Positions 1-7,102 of a DNA stretch of 52,236 nt are shown here, piece by piece. A model generated the notes under the pieces. It was given only the letters and a program-made list of their open reading frames with translations. It had not been told where the DNA came from and did no database searches. Every line of letters begins with the position of its first letter. Position 1 is the stretch's first letter. Made by a program: the position numbers and the translations under genes. The stretch lies in contig DATAWG010000006.1 in the NCBI GenBank assembly GCA_036267355.1, forward strand, positions 1 through 52,236. Reading direction: 5' to 3'. This DNA is from Pirellulales bacterium (GTDB lineage: Bacteria > Planctomycetota > Planctomycetia > Pirellulales > DATAWG01).

Positions 1-15
1 AAGTTGATGTTCACT

Positions 16-90
16 CGAAATCCCTCCGTGGCTGCGGTTTCGTTGTTCCTGAACAAACATGAAACACCGCAAAACCGCCGAGGGATTTCG
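16..90. repeat. Long imperfect hairpin (REP-like) downstream of queF
   Basis: The arm CGAAATCCCTC (16-26) pairs with GAGGGATTTCG (80-90). An inner arm GCGGTTTC (about 34-41) pairs loosely with GAAACACCGC (61-70), giving a long nested stem-loop. It lies 3' of queF, which is transcribed leftwards. No T-run follows it on either strand, so a repeat or RNA-processing role is more likely than a classical terminator. Confidence 0.5.
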
Positions 91-142
91 TTTTCTTGAA
101 ATTGCTCGCGAATTCACCCAAGAGAGTTCGCTTGATTAAGGA

Positions 143-219
143 TTAGTTCTGACCCTTTTTTATGCGGTCAAGGAAATTAATTCTGACCCCTCTTTTGTTT
201 AGTTCTGACCCCTTTTTTG
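143..219. repeat. Three near-copies of TTAGTTCTGACCCCTTTTTT
   Basis: Three copies of a 19-21 bp motif lie at 143-161 (TTAGTTCTGACCCTTTTTT), 178-196 (TTAATTCTGACCCCTCTTT) and 199-219 (TTAGTTCTGACCCCTTTTTTG). Read on the minus strand the motif is AAAAAAGGGGTCAGAACTAA. The rightmost copy supplies the last five codons and the stop codon of queF, so an inserted repeat seems to have replaced the native gene end. Similar GGGGTCAG-type motifs are known near REP-associated transposases; none is seen here. Confidence 0.6.
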
Positions 220-567
220 TTCGAACCGCGCGCTGACGCGGGTGGAAATTCCGCCGCGCGGGGTGAAGTCGGCGATGAGCGTCATTCGCCGCGGTTGGAT
301 CGCCGCCACGAGGTCGTCGAGGATGCGATTGGTGGCGTGCTCGTAAAAAATTCCCTCGTTGCGAAACTGCTGCAAATAGAGTTTCAAGCTTTTTAGCTCG
401 ACGCAACGGCGCCCCGGCGTGTAGGTGATCGTCAGCGTGGCGAAGTCGGGCTGGCCCGTTTTGGGGCAAACCGACGTGAATTCGGGGCAGACGATTTCAA
501 TCGTGTAGTCGCGGCCGGCATATTGGTTGTCGAACATTTCGAGGATGCTGCGGAAATTGTCGGTCAA
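199..567 (-). CDS. queF: NADPH-dependent 7-cyano-7-deazaguanine (preQ0) reductase
   Basis: Reduces preQ0 to preQ1 in the cytoplasm during queuosine synthesis. This is the short, single-domain QueF type. The family signature [17 protein letters not shown] is present; with the chosen start the thioimide-forming Cys is residue 34 and the catalytic Asp is residue 41. The NADPH/substrate region with ELKSLKLYL and the C-terminal FTPRGG are also present. I chose a TTG start because AGGAG sits about 7 bases upstream and the product then begins [14 protein letters not shown], the normal N-terminal region of the family; a downstream ATG at 537 would remove conserved sequence. The last residues (KRGQN) come from an intergenic repeat rather than from the family. 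Divergent to queE, the upstream enzyme of the same pathway. Confidence 0.93.
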   Translation of the reverse strand: MTDNFRSILEMFDNQYAGRDYTIEIVCPEFTSVCPKTGQPDFATLTITYTPGRRCVELKSLKLYLQQFRNEGIFYEHATNRILDDLVAAIQPRRMTLIADFTPRGGISTRVSARFEQKRGQN

Positions 568-680
568 AGACGGGGCTCCTATTCGGGTCAGTTTTATTTT
601 GGCATGATGGCAAGTCGGCTGGAAGTGGGTGGATGGTGCGCGATGCAAGTTGAAGGGTCTATAGCGGGGTATCCCAGGCT

Positions 681-740
681 CCCAGGGAAGGCCGGGGGTG
701 GTTCGGGGCAGTGGAGAACGGGTTGCGGGCCTTCCCTGGG
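681..740. promoter_or_regulatory. 13-bp perfect inverted repeat between queF and queE
   Basis: CCCAGGGAAGGCC (681-693) and GGCCTTCCCTGGG (728-740) are exact reverse complements separated by 34 bases. They lie in the gap between the divergent queF and queE starts, ending 21 bases before the queE ATG. The repeat could form a leader hairpin in the queE transcript or serve as a binding site. It does not have the layout of a preQ1-I riboswitch. Confidence 0.4.
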
Positions 741-761
741 TTTGGGGGGCGAAATGGTGCT

Positions 762-1448
762 ATGCGAATTGCTGAGATTTTTTGTTCGCGGCAAGGGGAA
801 GGGATGCTCAGCGGCACCCCGAGTGTCTTCGTGCGCGCAAGTGGGTGCAATCTTCGCTGCCGATTCTGCGACACGCCGTACACATCGTGGAATCCCGAGG
901 GAGACGATCTTTCGGTCGTCGAAATCTTGCGCCAAGTCGCTGGCGCCGATTGCCGCCATGTTGTCGTCACCGGCGGCGAGCCGATGCTGTTTGCCGAGTT
1001 GATTCCGCTCTGCGAAGGGCTGCGGCAGGACGGGCATCACATCACGATCGAGACTGCCGGCACGCTTGTTCTACCGGTCGAATGCGACCTGATGTCGATC
1101 AGTCCGAAGCTATCGAATTCCACGCCATCGGCGGATCGCGCGCCGCGCTGGCACAGCCGGCACGAAGCATCACGGCACGTGCCGGAGGTGGTGCGGCGGC
1201 TGATGCGCGCATACGAATATCAATTGAAGTTCGTCGTCGAGGCACGCTCCGATTGCGACGAAGTGGAAGCTTATTTGTGCGAGTTTCCGGAAATCGATCG
1301 CCGGCGAGTGTTGCTGATGCCGCAGGGCGTCGAGGTGGCCCAATTGGCCGAACGCGCGCAATGGCTCGCACCGCTGTGCGCCGAACGCGGGCTAACATTT
1401 TGCCCCCGCCGGCATATCGAATGGTATGGCAACAAGCGGGGGACGTAG
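762..1448 (+). CDS. queE: 7-carboxy-7-deazaguanine synthase (radical SAM)
   Basis: Radical SAM enzyme that converts 6-carboxytetrahydropterin into 7-carboxy-7-deazaguanine, two steps before QueF. The N-terminus MRIAEIFCSRQGEG is the typical substrate-binding start, followed by the cluster motif CNLRCRFC (CxxxCxxC), which ligates the 4Fe-4S cluster. VVTGGEPML is the SAM-binding GGE motif. The product is 228 aa, normal for the family. The ATG at 762 is preferred over an in-frame upstream start at 711 because homology begins there. Divergent to queF. queC and queD are not in the window, so the pathway is split across the genome. Confidence 0.95.
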   Translation: MRIAEIFCSRQGEGMLSGTPSVFVRASGCNLRCRFCDTPYTSWNPEGDDLSVVEILRQVAGADCRHVVVTGGEPMLFAELIPLCEGLRQDGHHITIETAGTLVLPVECDLMSISPKLSNSTPSADRAPRWHSRHEASRHVPEVVRRLMRAYEYQLKFVVEARSDCDEVEAYLCEFPEIDRRRVLLMPQGVEVAQLAERAQWLAPLCAERGLTFCPRRHIEWYGNKRGT

Positions 1449-1469
1449 ACCGCCGGCGACGCTCTGCGG

Positions 1470-2702
1470 TCAGACGAGCTTGCGAACCACTTGCAGAAAC
1501 ACGATGATCGCCCCGATGCCGGCCAAAACCGTCTTGAGTTGATCGCCGAACGTGTGGCCGGCGATTTGTTCCCAACTGATGTCGGCGGGCTGGGCCGTTC
1601 GGGGTTGACCGGAGGTCGAACTCGCGTTTGCGCCGCCAGTCGAATTCGCCGTCGGCGAGGGCGGCATCGGCGGCAGGGGGCTGATGATCGCCGCGAGCGG
1701 ACCGGCGCAATGCGGATCGATTTGCGCGGGGCCAAGCGGTGATTCCTGCGGCGCGCCATCCGGCATTGGGGGCGGCGGAAGCGTGGTCGCGTAAGATTGA
1801 GAGCCACCAGGCGGCGTGCTCATTGTGCCGATCGGCAGCGAAATTGGGGGAAAGTTCGTCGTGCGGGGCCAACTGCCTGCGACGGCGCTTCCGGCTGTCG
1901 CGGCCCTGTTCGCCTGGTTCACCAGCGGATTGTTTGGCGACGGCACTATTCGCAGCGGAGCGGTTGAAGCGACCATCGGCGCGGCGCCTTGGCCGATCGA
2001 ATTCAGAAACAATCGCACCCGGCCGCAATAGGTTCCGGACGTGTCGCCGTCCCCTTCGCCGAACAAGACGCCTGCCAATTCGCCGCGGCTATTGAGGATC
2101 GGGCCGCCGGAATCGCCGTGCCGCGCGGCCGCGTGCAGTTCGACGATTTCGTAGGGCAGATTCGGTCCCGGCGAAAGATATTCCGTGCAGGGCCCGCTGA
2201 TGGCCCGGTAGTTTCCCGGACCGTAGCCGGCGATTGTGAGGATGTCGCCGGGCCGCGGCGCTTGGGTGGCGATCGGCACCGGCGACACGTGCGGCTTCCA
2301 CACGGCGACGGCCGCCAAATCCCAATCGCGGTCGGTCTTGAGCACGAAGCCGGGCGACTGAAAGCCGTCGGGAAATGAAACGATTACATTGCCGACGGCA
2401 TCTCGCACGACGTGCCAATTCGTCAGCACCAATCCGTGCGACTGGCTGACATCGACGAGCGTGCCGGAGCCAAGCGAAGCGCCATCGCGCTCGGGCGCCG
2501 TGACTCGCACCACCGCCGGATGCGGCGTCTGCGGAGCAGCCGACCAAATGGCGAATTGCGCGAAAGCGTTCGCAGGAACAACGAGGGCGAATAGGAGTGC
2601 CGCGGCGAATCGCCGGGCGCGCAGAGGAATGTCGTGCCGCGCCAAGCGGGGCGCGGCTGGCAAACGTCGGACCGTATCAACGTCCGGCCGAAATAGATTC
2701 AT
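1470..2702 (-). CDS. Trypsin-like serine protease with C-terminal membrane anchor
   Basis: 410 aa. An N-terminal hydrophobic stretch (about 30-48, RRFAAALLFALVVPANA) looks like a signal peptide. The trypsin-fold domain spans about 60-230, with the triad visible as His97 (LTNWHVV), Asp128 (DRDWDLAAV) and Ser198 (HGDSGGP). A long Pro/Ser/Ala-rich low-complexity region follows. The last 25 residues (TVLAGIGAIIVFLQVV) form a probable membrane segment followed by RKLV. The layout suggests an exported protease held at the membrane by its C-terminus. The ATG at 2702 is preferred to one 24 codons upstream, which adds no domain. It may be co-transcribed with the two small genes upstream. The thioredoxin-protease fusion at 27097 carries a related protease domain. 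The substrate is unknown. Confidence 0.85.
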   Translation of the reverse strand: MNLFRPDVDTVRRLPAAPRLARHDIPLRARRFAAALLFALVVPANAFAQFAIWSAAPQTPHPAVVRVTAPERDGASLGSGTLVDVSQSHGLVLTNWHVVRDAVGNVIVSFPDGFQSPGFVLKTDRDWDLAAVAVWKPHVSPVPIATQAPRPGDILTIAGYGPGNYRAISGPCTEYLSPGPNLPYEIVELHAAARHGDSGGPILNSRGELAGVLFGEGDGDTSGTYCGRVRLFLNSIGQGAAPMVASTAPLRIVPSPNNPLVNQANRAATAGSAVAGSWPRTTNFPPISLPIGTMSTPPGGSQSYATTLPPPPMPDGAPQESPLGPAQIDPHCAGPLAAIISPLPPMPPSPTANSTGGANASSTSGQPRTAQPADISWEQIAGHTFGDQLKTVLAGIGAIIVFLQVVRKLV

Positions 2703-2730
2703 CGGGGGCGGGAGGATTCGAGCGGCCGTG

Positions 2731-3039
2731 TCAGCGTTTGAGCTGCGGATGGTGCGGCGGGGGCAGCGATGCATGGGAGCGGCGAGTTTCCCGTTGCACG
2801 ATCAGCCGCAACAGCTTTCGGCGGAGGCGGTCCTTTTCAGACTCGGCGCCGTCCGTCAACGGTTTGATGGTTTCAGGCATCGGAATTTGCTTGGCTTTCT
2901 CTGGCAGCGGATTGGCCCGGTCGGGGACGGAGCGGGATTGCGTGTCCGGCCGTGAAAGAATGGGGACAGGCGCCTCGCGGCAGTCGTCTTTTCGGGCTTC
3001 TTTCGATTTGGCTTGGAGCCAGTTCCCATTGTTTCGCAA
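2731..3039 (-). CDS. Small hypothetical protein downstream of the RHH gene
   Basis: A 102-aa reading frame starting with TTG four bases after the stop of the RHH-like gene and ending 28 bases before the protease start. The protein is highly charged, with a basic/acidic helix near residues 65-88 (ESEKDRLRRKLLRLIVQRE) and a Pro/His-rich tail. No family is recognised. The competing frame 2856-3047 (63 aa) has an ATGA overlap with the RHH stop codon, but its composition is less protein-like. Position suggests translational coupling in one small operon. Confidence 0.4.
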   Translation of the reverse strand: MRNNGNWLQAKSKEARKDDCREAPVPILSRPDTQSRSVPDRANPLPEKAKQIPMPETIKPLTDGAESEKDRLRRKLLRLIVQRETRRSHASLPPPHHPQLKR

Positions 3040-3043
3040 GTTC

Positions 3044-3298
3044 TCATGCTGCGATCGGCCGGCCGCCTTGCAGGTCGGCGTCGCGCGGCGGAAATTCTTG
3101 GCCGTTGTTGTACTGGTCTTTCAGGCGTTGCAATTCGGCGCGCAAGGCCGTCTCCGCCAGCTTTGCCAGCGTCATCCGCGCCGGAAAACCGGCAAGATGG
3201 ACGGCCGCGTTGCGAGCTTCGTCCAAAACATCGACCGGAAGGTACAACGTCGCCCGGACCTTTGGGCAGTCGTCGCGTCGGGAATGGTGGTTCATCAT
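3044..3298 (-). CDS. Ribbon-helix-helix-like centromere-binding (ParB/ParG-type) protein
   Basis: 84 aa from the ATG at 3298; an upstream in-frame ATG at 3487 would add 63 residues of unlikely sequence. The core VRATLYLPVDVLDEARNA resembles the beta-strand plus helix of small RHH proteins. A leucine-rich second helix (TLAKLAETALRAELQRLK) and a conserved-looking tail with GQEFPPR and GGRPI follow. The pattern recalls RHH proteins annotated as plasmid partition or centromere-binding in actinobacteria; that is recall, not a search. No ParA ATPase is adjacent, so it may simply be a DNA-binding regulator. Two palindromic sites lie directly upstream and fit autoregulation. Confidence 0.55.
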   Translation of the reverse strand: MMNHHSRRDDCPKVRATLYLPVDVLDEARNAAVHLAGFPARMTLAKLAETALRAELQRLKDQYNNGQEFPPRDADLQGGRPIAA

Positions 3299-3310
3299 GG
3301 GTGGGGAAAA

Positions 3311-3360
3311 AACGTCTGACGTTTCGTAAGTTGCCGCACTATGGATGAATGTCGGACGTT
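3311..3360. promoter_or_regulatory. Two palindromic candidate operators upstream of the RHH gene
   Basis: AACGTCTGACGTT (3311-3323) is a perfect 13-bp palindrome around a central T. AATGTCGGACGTT (3348-3360) repeats it with one arm mismatch and a different centre. The centres are 37 bp apart. Both lie 13-62 bp upstream of the RHH start on the minus strand, as expected for an autoregulated small DNA-binding protein. Control of the divergent polysaccharide operon is also possible. Confidence 0.5.
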
Positions 3361-3514
3361 TTGGCGGTCGGAAATAAGCGTCCCGCCGAGCGACGGAATT
3401 TCTTACCAGCGCTAGAGTTTGCGCAATTCGGCGCACTCGATTCTTACGGGCGCAAACGGCCTTGCGCTTAAAAGTCGCTATAGTCAATGCAACCTGTTTT
3501 TCTTATGCAATCAG

Positions 3515-3543
3515 TAGACATAGCGTATCCTGCCTAATATATT
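3515..3543 (+). promoter_or_regulatory. Candidate sigma70-type promoter of the polysaccharide operon
   Basis: A -35 box TAGACA (3515-3520, 5/6 to TTGACA) and a -10 box TATATT (3538-3543, 5/6 to TATAAT) are separated by exactly 17 bases. This sits in an AT-richer island about 36 bases before the Wzz-like start, which has GGAGA as ribosome-binding site. It is the best promoter-like sequence seen upstream of the operon. Confidence 0.5.
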
Positions 3544-3578
3544 ATGTTCTGCAAAGCGCCCAAGCTGTGGAGACTCAC

Positions 3579-5165
3579 ATGATTCGTAGGCAGTCGCGAG
3601 CCGTGGAAACGCTATCGCCGTCGCGAGGTTTGCTAGCTTCGCTTTGGCGGCACAAGGGAAAAGGCGCGGCTTGGGCCTTTGCGATATTAGCGGCGACGGT
3701 TGTTGTCATCCTCTATTGGCCGCGGGGTTATCGCTCGGAAGCGAGGCTCTTCGTGCGGCTTGGCCGCGAGAGCGTGAGTTTGGACCCAACGGCCACGATG
3801 GGTCAAACGATCGCCATCAATGAATCGCGCGAGAATGAAATCAACTCGATTTTAGAAGTGCTGAAAAGTCGCGACATCGCCGGTCGCGTGGTGGATATGG
3901 TCGGACCCGAGTTGCTGCTTGACAGTTCGAATCGGCCCACTGGTTTGCGGAAGCAGCCGGAATGGTTGGGCGATGCAATCGGAGCGTTGCCCCGCTTGGA
4001 CAAGTTTCCGGTGTCGGATCGCGAGCGGGCCGTGACGCGGCTCGAAGATCATCTCGAAGTGTGGACGCCCAAGAAGACCAGCGTCATCGGCATCCGCTAT
4101 CTGGCCGCGACCCCGGAAGCGGCCCAACGCATCGTGGCGTCGGTGTTGGAAATTTATCGCAGCGAGCATGAGAGGCTGCATCATTCCGACCGATCATACG
4201 GGTTCTTCATGGAGCAAAAACACCTGCTGCAAGACGAGCTGCGTCAAGCCCGCGATCAACTCGAAAATGCCAAGAGCCAGCTCGGCCTGACATCGATCGA
4301 AAGCCAGCAAACCACCATTCAGGACGAGATTCGGGCGATCGAGGCCCAATTAGTCGGGGCTCGGTCCGAGCTGGCCGCCAGCGAAGCGAAAGTCGGCGCT
4401 TTGAAGCGGGCACTCGATGTCGTGCCCGCTCGAGAGGTGACGCAAGATGTCGTCGGCTTTCCAAATTTAGGCACCGATGCGATGCGTGATTCGCTCTTCA
4501 AATTGCAGGCCGCGCAAGCGGAGATGCAGTCGAAATACACCGCCGAGCACCCGCTGATGGTCGCGATGAACGAGCAAATCCGCAAATTGCAAGCGATGCT
4601 CGACCAACAACCCAAGGAACGCACTCAATCGACGACGGCTATTCACCCGGGCCATCAACAGTTGGAATTGTCTTGGCTCACCGAGCAGGCGAATTTCGCC
4701 TCGCTCGGGGCGCGGGTGAAGAAATTAGACGCCGAGCATCAATTGGCCGTCGCTCGGATCAAGGATCTGAACCGCAAGGAAGGCGGCATCGTGCAGGCGC
4801 AGCGGCAAGTCGATTTGCTCGAGGCCAATTACCGCACTTACGCCGAGAAGCTCGAGCAAGCCCGCATCGATCAGCAACTCGATTCGGAGCAGATTTCGAA
4901 CGTTGCGGTCATTCAGCCGGCAACGTATGTGGCCAAGGTCGCCAGTCCGAATCGGCCGTTGGTCGCCGGCTTGGGGGCGATTTTAGCGGTCGCCGGCAGC
5001 GTATTGATTTGCATGCTGGCCGACTACCACGACCATTCGTTGAAGACGGCGGACGACGTTGAAAAGAGTCTGGATTTGCCCGTTCTAATGTCCATTCCGA
5101 GGCTGTCGCGAGAGAACATGTCTTGGAGCCGAGTTGGAAAGGGGCCGAATGATTCGAAGCACTGA
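3579..5165 (+). CDS. Wzz/GumC-type polysaccharide co-polymerase (chain-length determinant)
   Basis: 528 aa. Layout is that of an inner-membrane polysaccharide co-polymerase: N-terminal membrane segment (about 29-48, GAAWAFAILAATVVVILYWP), Wzz domain just after it with the usual RLGRESVSLDP region, a long periplasmic coiled coil (about 210-450), and a second membrane segment (about 465-486, LVAGLGAILAVAGSVLICML). The short cytoplasmic tail carries DDVEKSLDLPVLMSIP, the common link to a BY-kinase domain, which here is the separate next gene. The ATG at 3579 is chosen because GGAGA precedes it; an upstream in-frame start at 3462 would overlap the promoter. Its 3' end overlaps the next gene by 17 bases. 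First gene of the operon. Confidence 0.9.
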   Translation: MIRRQSRAVETLSPSRGLLASLWRHKGKGAAWAFAILAATVVVILYWPRGYRSEARLFVRLGRESVSLDPTATMGQTIAINESRENEINSILEVLKSRDIAGRVVDMVGPELLLDSSNRPTGLRKQPEWLGDAIGALPRLDKFPVSDRERAVTRLEDHLEVWTPKKTSVIGIRYLAATPEAAQRIVASVLEIYRSEHERLHHSDRSYGFFMEQKHLLQDELRQARDQLENAKSQLGLTSIESQQTTIQDEIRAIEAQLVGARSELAASEAKVGALKRALDVVPAREVTQDVVGFPNLGTDAMRDSLFKLQAAQAEMQSKYTAEHPLMVAMNEQIRKLQAMLDQQPKERTQSTTAIHPGHQQLELSWLTEQANFASLGARVKKLDAEHQLAVARIKDLNRKEGGIVQAQRQVDLLEANYRTYAEKLEQARIDQQLDSEQISNVAVIQPATYVAKVASPNRPLVAGLGAILAVAGSVLICMLADYHDHSLKTADDVEKSLDLPVLMSIPRLSRENMSWSRVGKGPNDSKH

Positions 5166-5835
5166 TTCCCTGGCCGCTTCCGAAACGAACGGCCGGCCTG
5201 CCGCGACGATTCAGCCCGCCGAAAGGCGCGGCGCTCCGGAGCTCGACAAGCATTTTGTCGGCCTCTATCAACGATCGCTCGCCCTGCGCAACGGGTCGCC
5301 GCAAGCCGGGTATGCGATCGGCGTTACAAGCTCGCTGCCGGACGAGGGCGTAAGCACCGTGGCGATCGGATTAGCAACCTGCGCTGCGCTGCTTGGCGGA
5401 GCGCCCGTGTTGCTGATCGACGCCAATTTAGGCCGCCCGTCGCTTGCTCGAATGTTCGAGATCGGCGACGAGCCGGGGCTGTTCGAGGTTTTGACGGGCA
5501 CGATGGAGGCCGGCGATTGCATTCGGCCGTCGAATTGCGACGGACTTTCATTGATGACCTCAGGCTGCTGGACTTCAGGCATCCAGCCGGCATATGTGCC
5601 GAGCGCATTGGCGGCCCTGATCGGCGAGTTGCGAGGGTGCTACGCAACGATTGTGTTCGATCTTCCGGCCACGGAAGAATGCAGCCCATCGGGCGTGATC
5701 GGCAGCATGCTCGATGGTGTGCTGCTGGTCGTGGAAGCCGAGCGGATTCCGGATGAAACGGCTCGGCGGGCGATGTTGCGGCTCCAGCGAGCGAACGTTG
5801 CCATTCTAGGCGTGGTGTTGAACAAGCGCAAGTAA
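5149..5835 (+). CDS. CpsD/CapB-like P-loop protein with degenerate Walker A
   Basis: 228 aa, the size and fold pattern of the cytoplasmic BY-kinase partner of Wzz proteins. Normal members have a Walker A of the form SSxPGEGKST; here it reads SSLPDEGVST, so the nucleotide-binding Lys is Val68 (codon GTA). Walker A' is changed to VLLIDANLGRPSL (usual form IDADLRRP), and Walker B reads ATIVFDLPA. There is no C-terminal tyrosine cluster; the protein ends VVLNKRK. It is therefore probably a structural or regulatory partner without kinase activity. Start: ATG at 5149 or an in-frame one at 5134, both overlapping the wzz-like gene. Confidence 0.82.
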   Translation: MIRSTDSLAASETNGRPAATIQPAERRGAPELDKHFVGLYQRSLALRNGSPQAGYAIGVTSSLPDEGVSTVAIGLATCAALLGGAPVLLIDANLGRPSLARMFEIGDEPGLFEVLTGTMEAGDCIRPSNCDGLSLMTSGCWTSGIQPAYVPSALAALIGELRGCYATIVFDLPATEECSPSGVIGSMLDGVLLVVEAERIPDETARRAMLRLQRANVAILGVVLNKRK

Positions 5836-5914
5836 CTCGCGGCTTCTCGCCGGATCGCGGCGCTAGCCCAACTTGGTTTTGCACTTTTGTCACCCCTGCC
5901 CTGTTGTCGTAGCG

Positions 5915-7060
5915 ATGGAAATCAAGAATCTACTCAGTCTCCGCAAGCGTCGGTCCGAACGGCCGACCGGTTTGCGCCGCACGTCCGCAACCGCCCCGCC
6001 AAGGTTTCAATTCAAAACGCGCCGTCTCGATCGTTCCAGCGGCGTGCCCGGGGTGCATGCTCCCGAGCAGATGCGGCAGGTTCTAGCACGAGAACGGTTT
6101 GATTGTGATCGAGCCGGTACGACCTTGTCGTTGTTGGCGTTTTTCATTCCGATTGGCGCGGCCTGCGAGGGATGGTCGCAGTTGGCGAGCGTGCTCAGTT
6201 GGCGAGTGCCGCGCTCCGAGGCGGTGGGCCTGCTTGGGGCCGACCATCTGGGCGTTGTCTTGCCGGATACATCGATCGCCGACGCGCACGCCATTGCTCG
6301 CGAGGTGTTGGATGCGGTCGCCGAGCAACACGAATGCGAGTTCGACTATGCCGTGCTGGTCTATCCGTCGCATGAATTCGCGGCCCAGGCTGACGACGAT
6401 GGCGCCGACAAGCCGGAGGAACCGCTGAACGCGCATCCGATGGAAGCCTTGTTCGCGTTGCCGATGCCGAGTTGGAAGCGGTTGATCGACATCGTGGGTT
6501 CGGCGATCGGTCTTGTGCTGCTCTCGCCGCTGCTGTTGGTGGTTTCACTGGCGATCAAGTTGAGTTCGCCCGGCCCGATCTTCTTCGTGCAAGATCGAGA
6601 AGGCATTGGTGGTCGGCGGTTCAAGATTTTCAAATTGCGAACGATGCACGTCGACGCCGAACAGCAAAAGTCGGATCTGCACGAACTGAACGAACGCGAT
6701 GGACCGGCGTTCAAGATTCGCAACGATCCGCGTGCCACGCGGCTGGGAAGGGTCCTGCGGAAAACGTGCATCGACGAGTTGCCGCAGTTGTGGAATGTGG
6801 TGAAGGGCGATATGTCGCTGGTCGGTCCGCGGCCGCTCCCTTGGGAGGAATCGCGGGCGTGCGCTCGTTGGCATCGGCGCCGATTGGATGTGGCGCCGGG
6901 CCTCACGTGCACGTGGCAGCTCCATGGCGAGATCGGCATGCCGTTCGATGTGTGGATGCGAATGGACATCGACTATGTCGAAAACTACTGCCTTTGGACC
7001 GATGTGAAATTGGTCTTGCAAACGATGTGGCGCATCTTGCTGATGCGGGCTTCCCATTAA
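5915..7060 (+). CDS. Undecaprenyl-phosphate sugar phosphotransferase with N-terminal degenerate GGDEF-like domain
   Basis: 381 aa. The C-terminal half (about 180-381) is a bacterial sugar transferase (PF02397 type) that starts glycan assembly by moving sugar-1-phosphate to undecaprenyl phosphate. It shows the membrane hairpin (IDIVGSAIGLVLLSPLLLVV), PGPIFFVQDREG, FKLRTM, DELPQLWNV and GDMSLVGPRP. The N-terminal part (about 45-140) replaces the usual membrane or CoA-binding domain with a sequence like a worn-down GGDEF fold: SEAVGLLGADHLGVVLPDTS aligns with the R.GGDEF.vllP.T region but has GADHL in place of GGDEF, so cyclase activity is unlikely. Two in-frame starts, 5873 and 5915; the second is taken. 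Third gene of the operon. Confidence 0.9.
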   Translation: MEIKNLLSLRKRRSERPTGLRRTSATAPPRFQFKTRRLDRSSGVPGVHAPEQMRQVLARERFDCDRAGTTLSLLAFFIPIGAACEGWSQLASVLSWRVPRSEAVGLLGADHLGVVLPDTSIADAHAIAREVLDAVAEQHECEFDYAVLVYPSHEFAAQADDDGADKPEEPLNAHPMEALFALPMPSWKRLIDIVGSAIGLVLLSPLLLVVSLAIKLSSPGPIFFVQDREGIGGRRFKIFKLRTMHVDAEQQKSDLHELNERDGPAFKIRNDPRATRLGRVLRKTCIDELPQLWNVVKGDMSLVGPRPLPWEESRACARWHRRRLDVAPGLTCTWQLHGEIGMPFDVWMRMDIDYVENYCLWTDVKLVLQTMWRILLMRASH

Positions 7061-7102
7061 GTGGCGTCCGCCTCGAAGCGCGCCGTTGAAGTAGAACTGA
7101 TC

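Noticed and set aside
681-740. preQ1 riboswitch
   Set aside because: The long G-rich loop and 13-bp stem do not match preQ1-I or preQ1-II layouts; kept only as an unexplained inverted repeat.
1099-2028. 309-aa minus-strand open frame overlapping queE and the protease
   Set aside because: Arg-rich, no motif, and it runs antisense to queE. Both real genes have clear family signatures.
3044-3298. Full plasmid-type partition locus
   Set aside because: Only a ParG/RHH-like gene is present; no ParA ATPase or rep gene is nearby, so there is no support for a plasmid origin.
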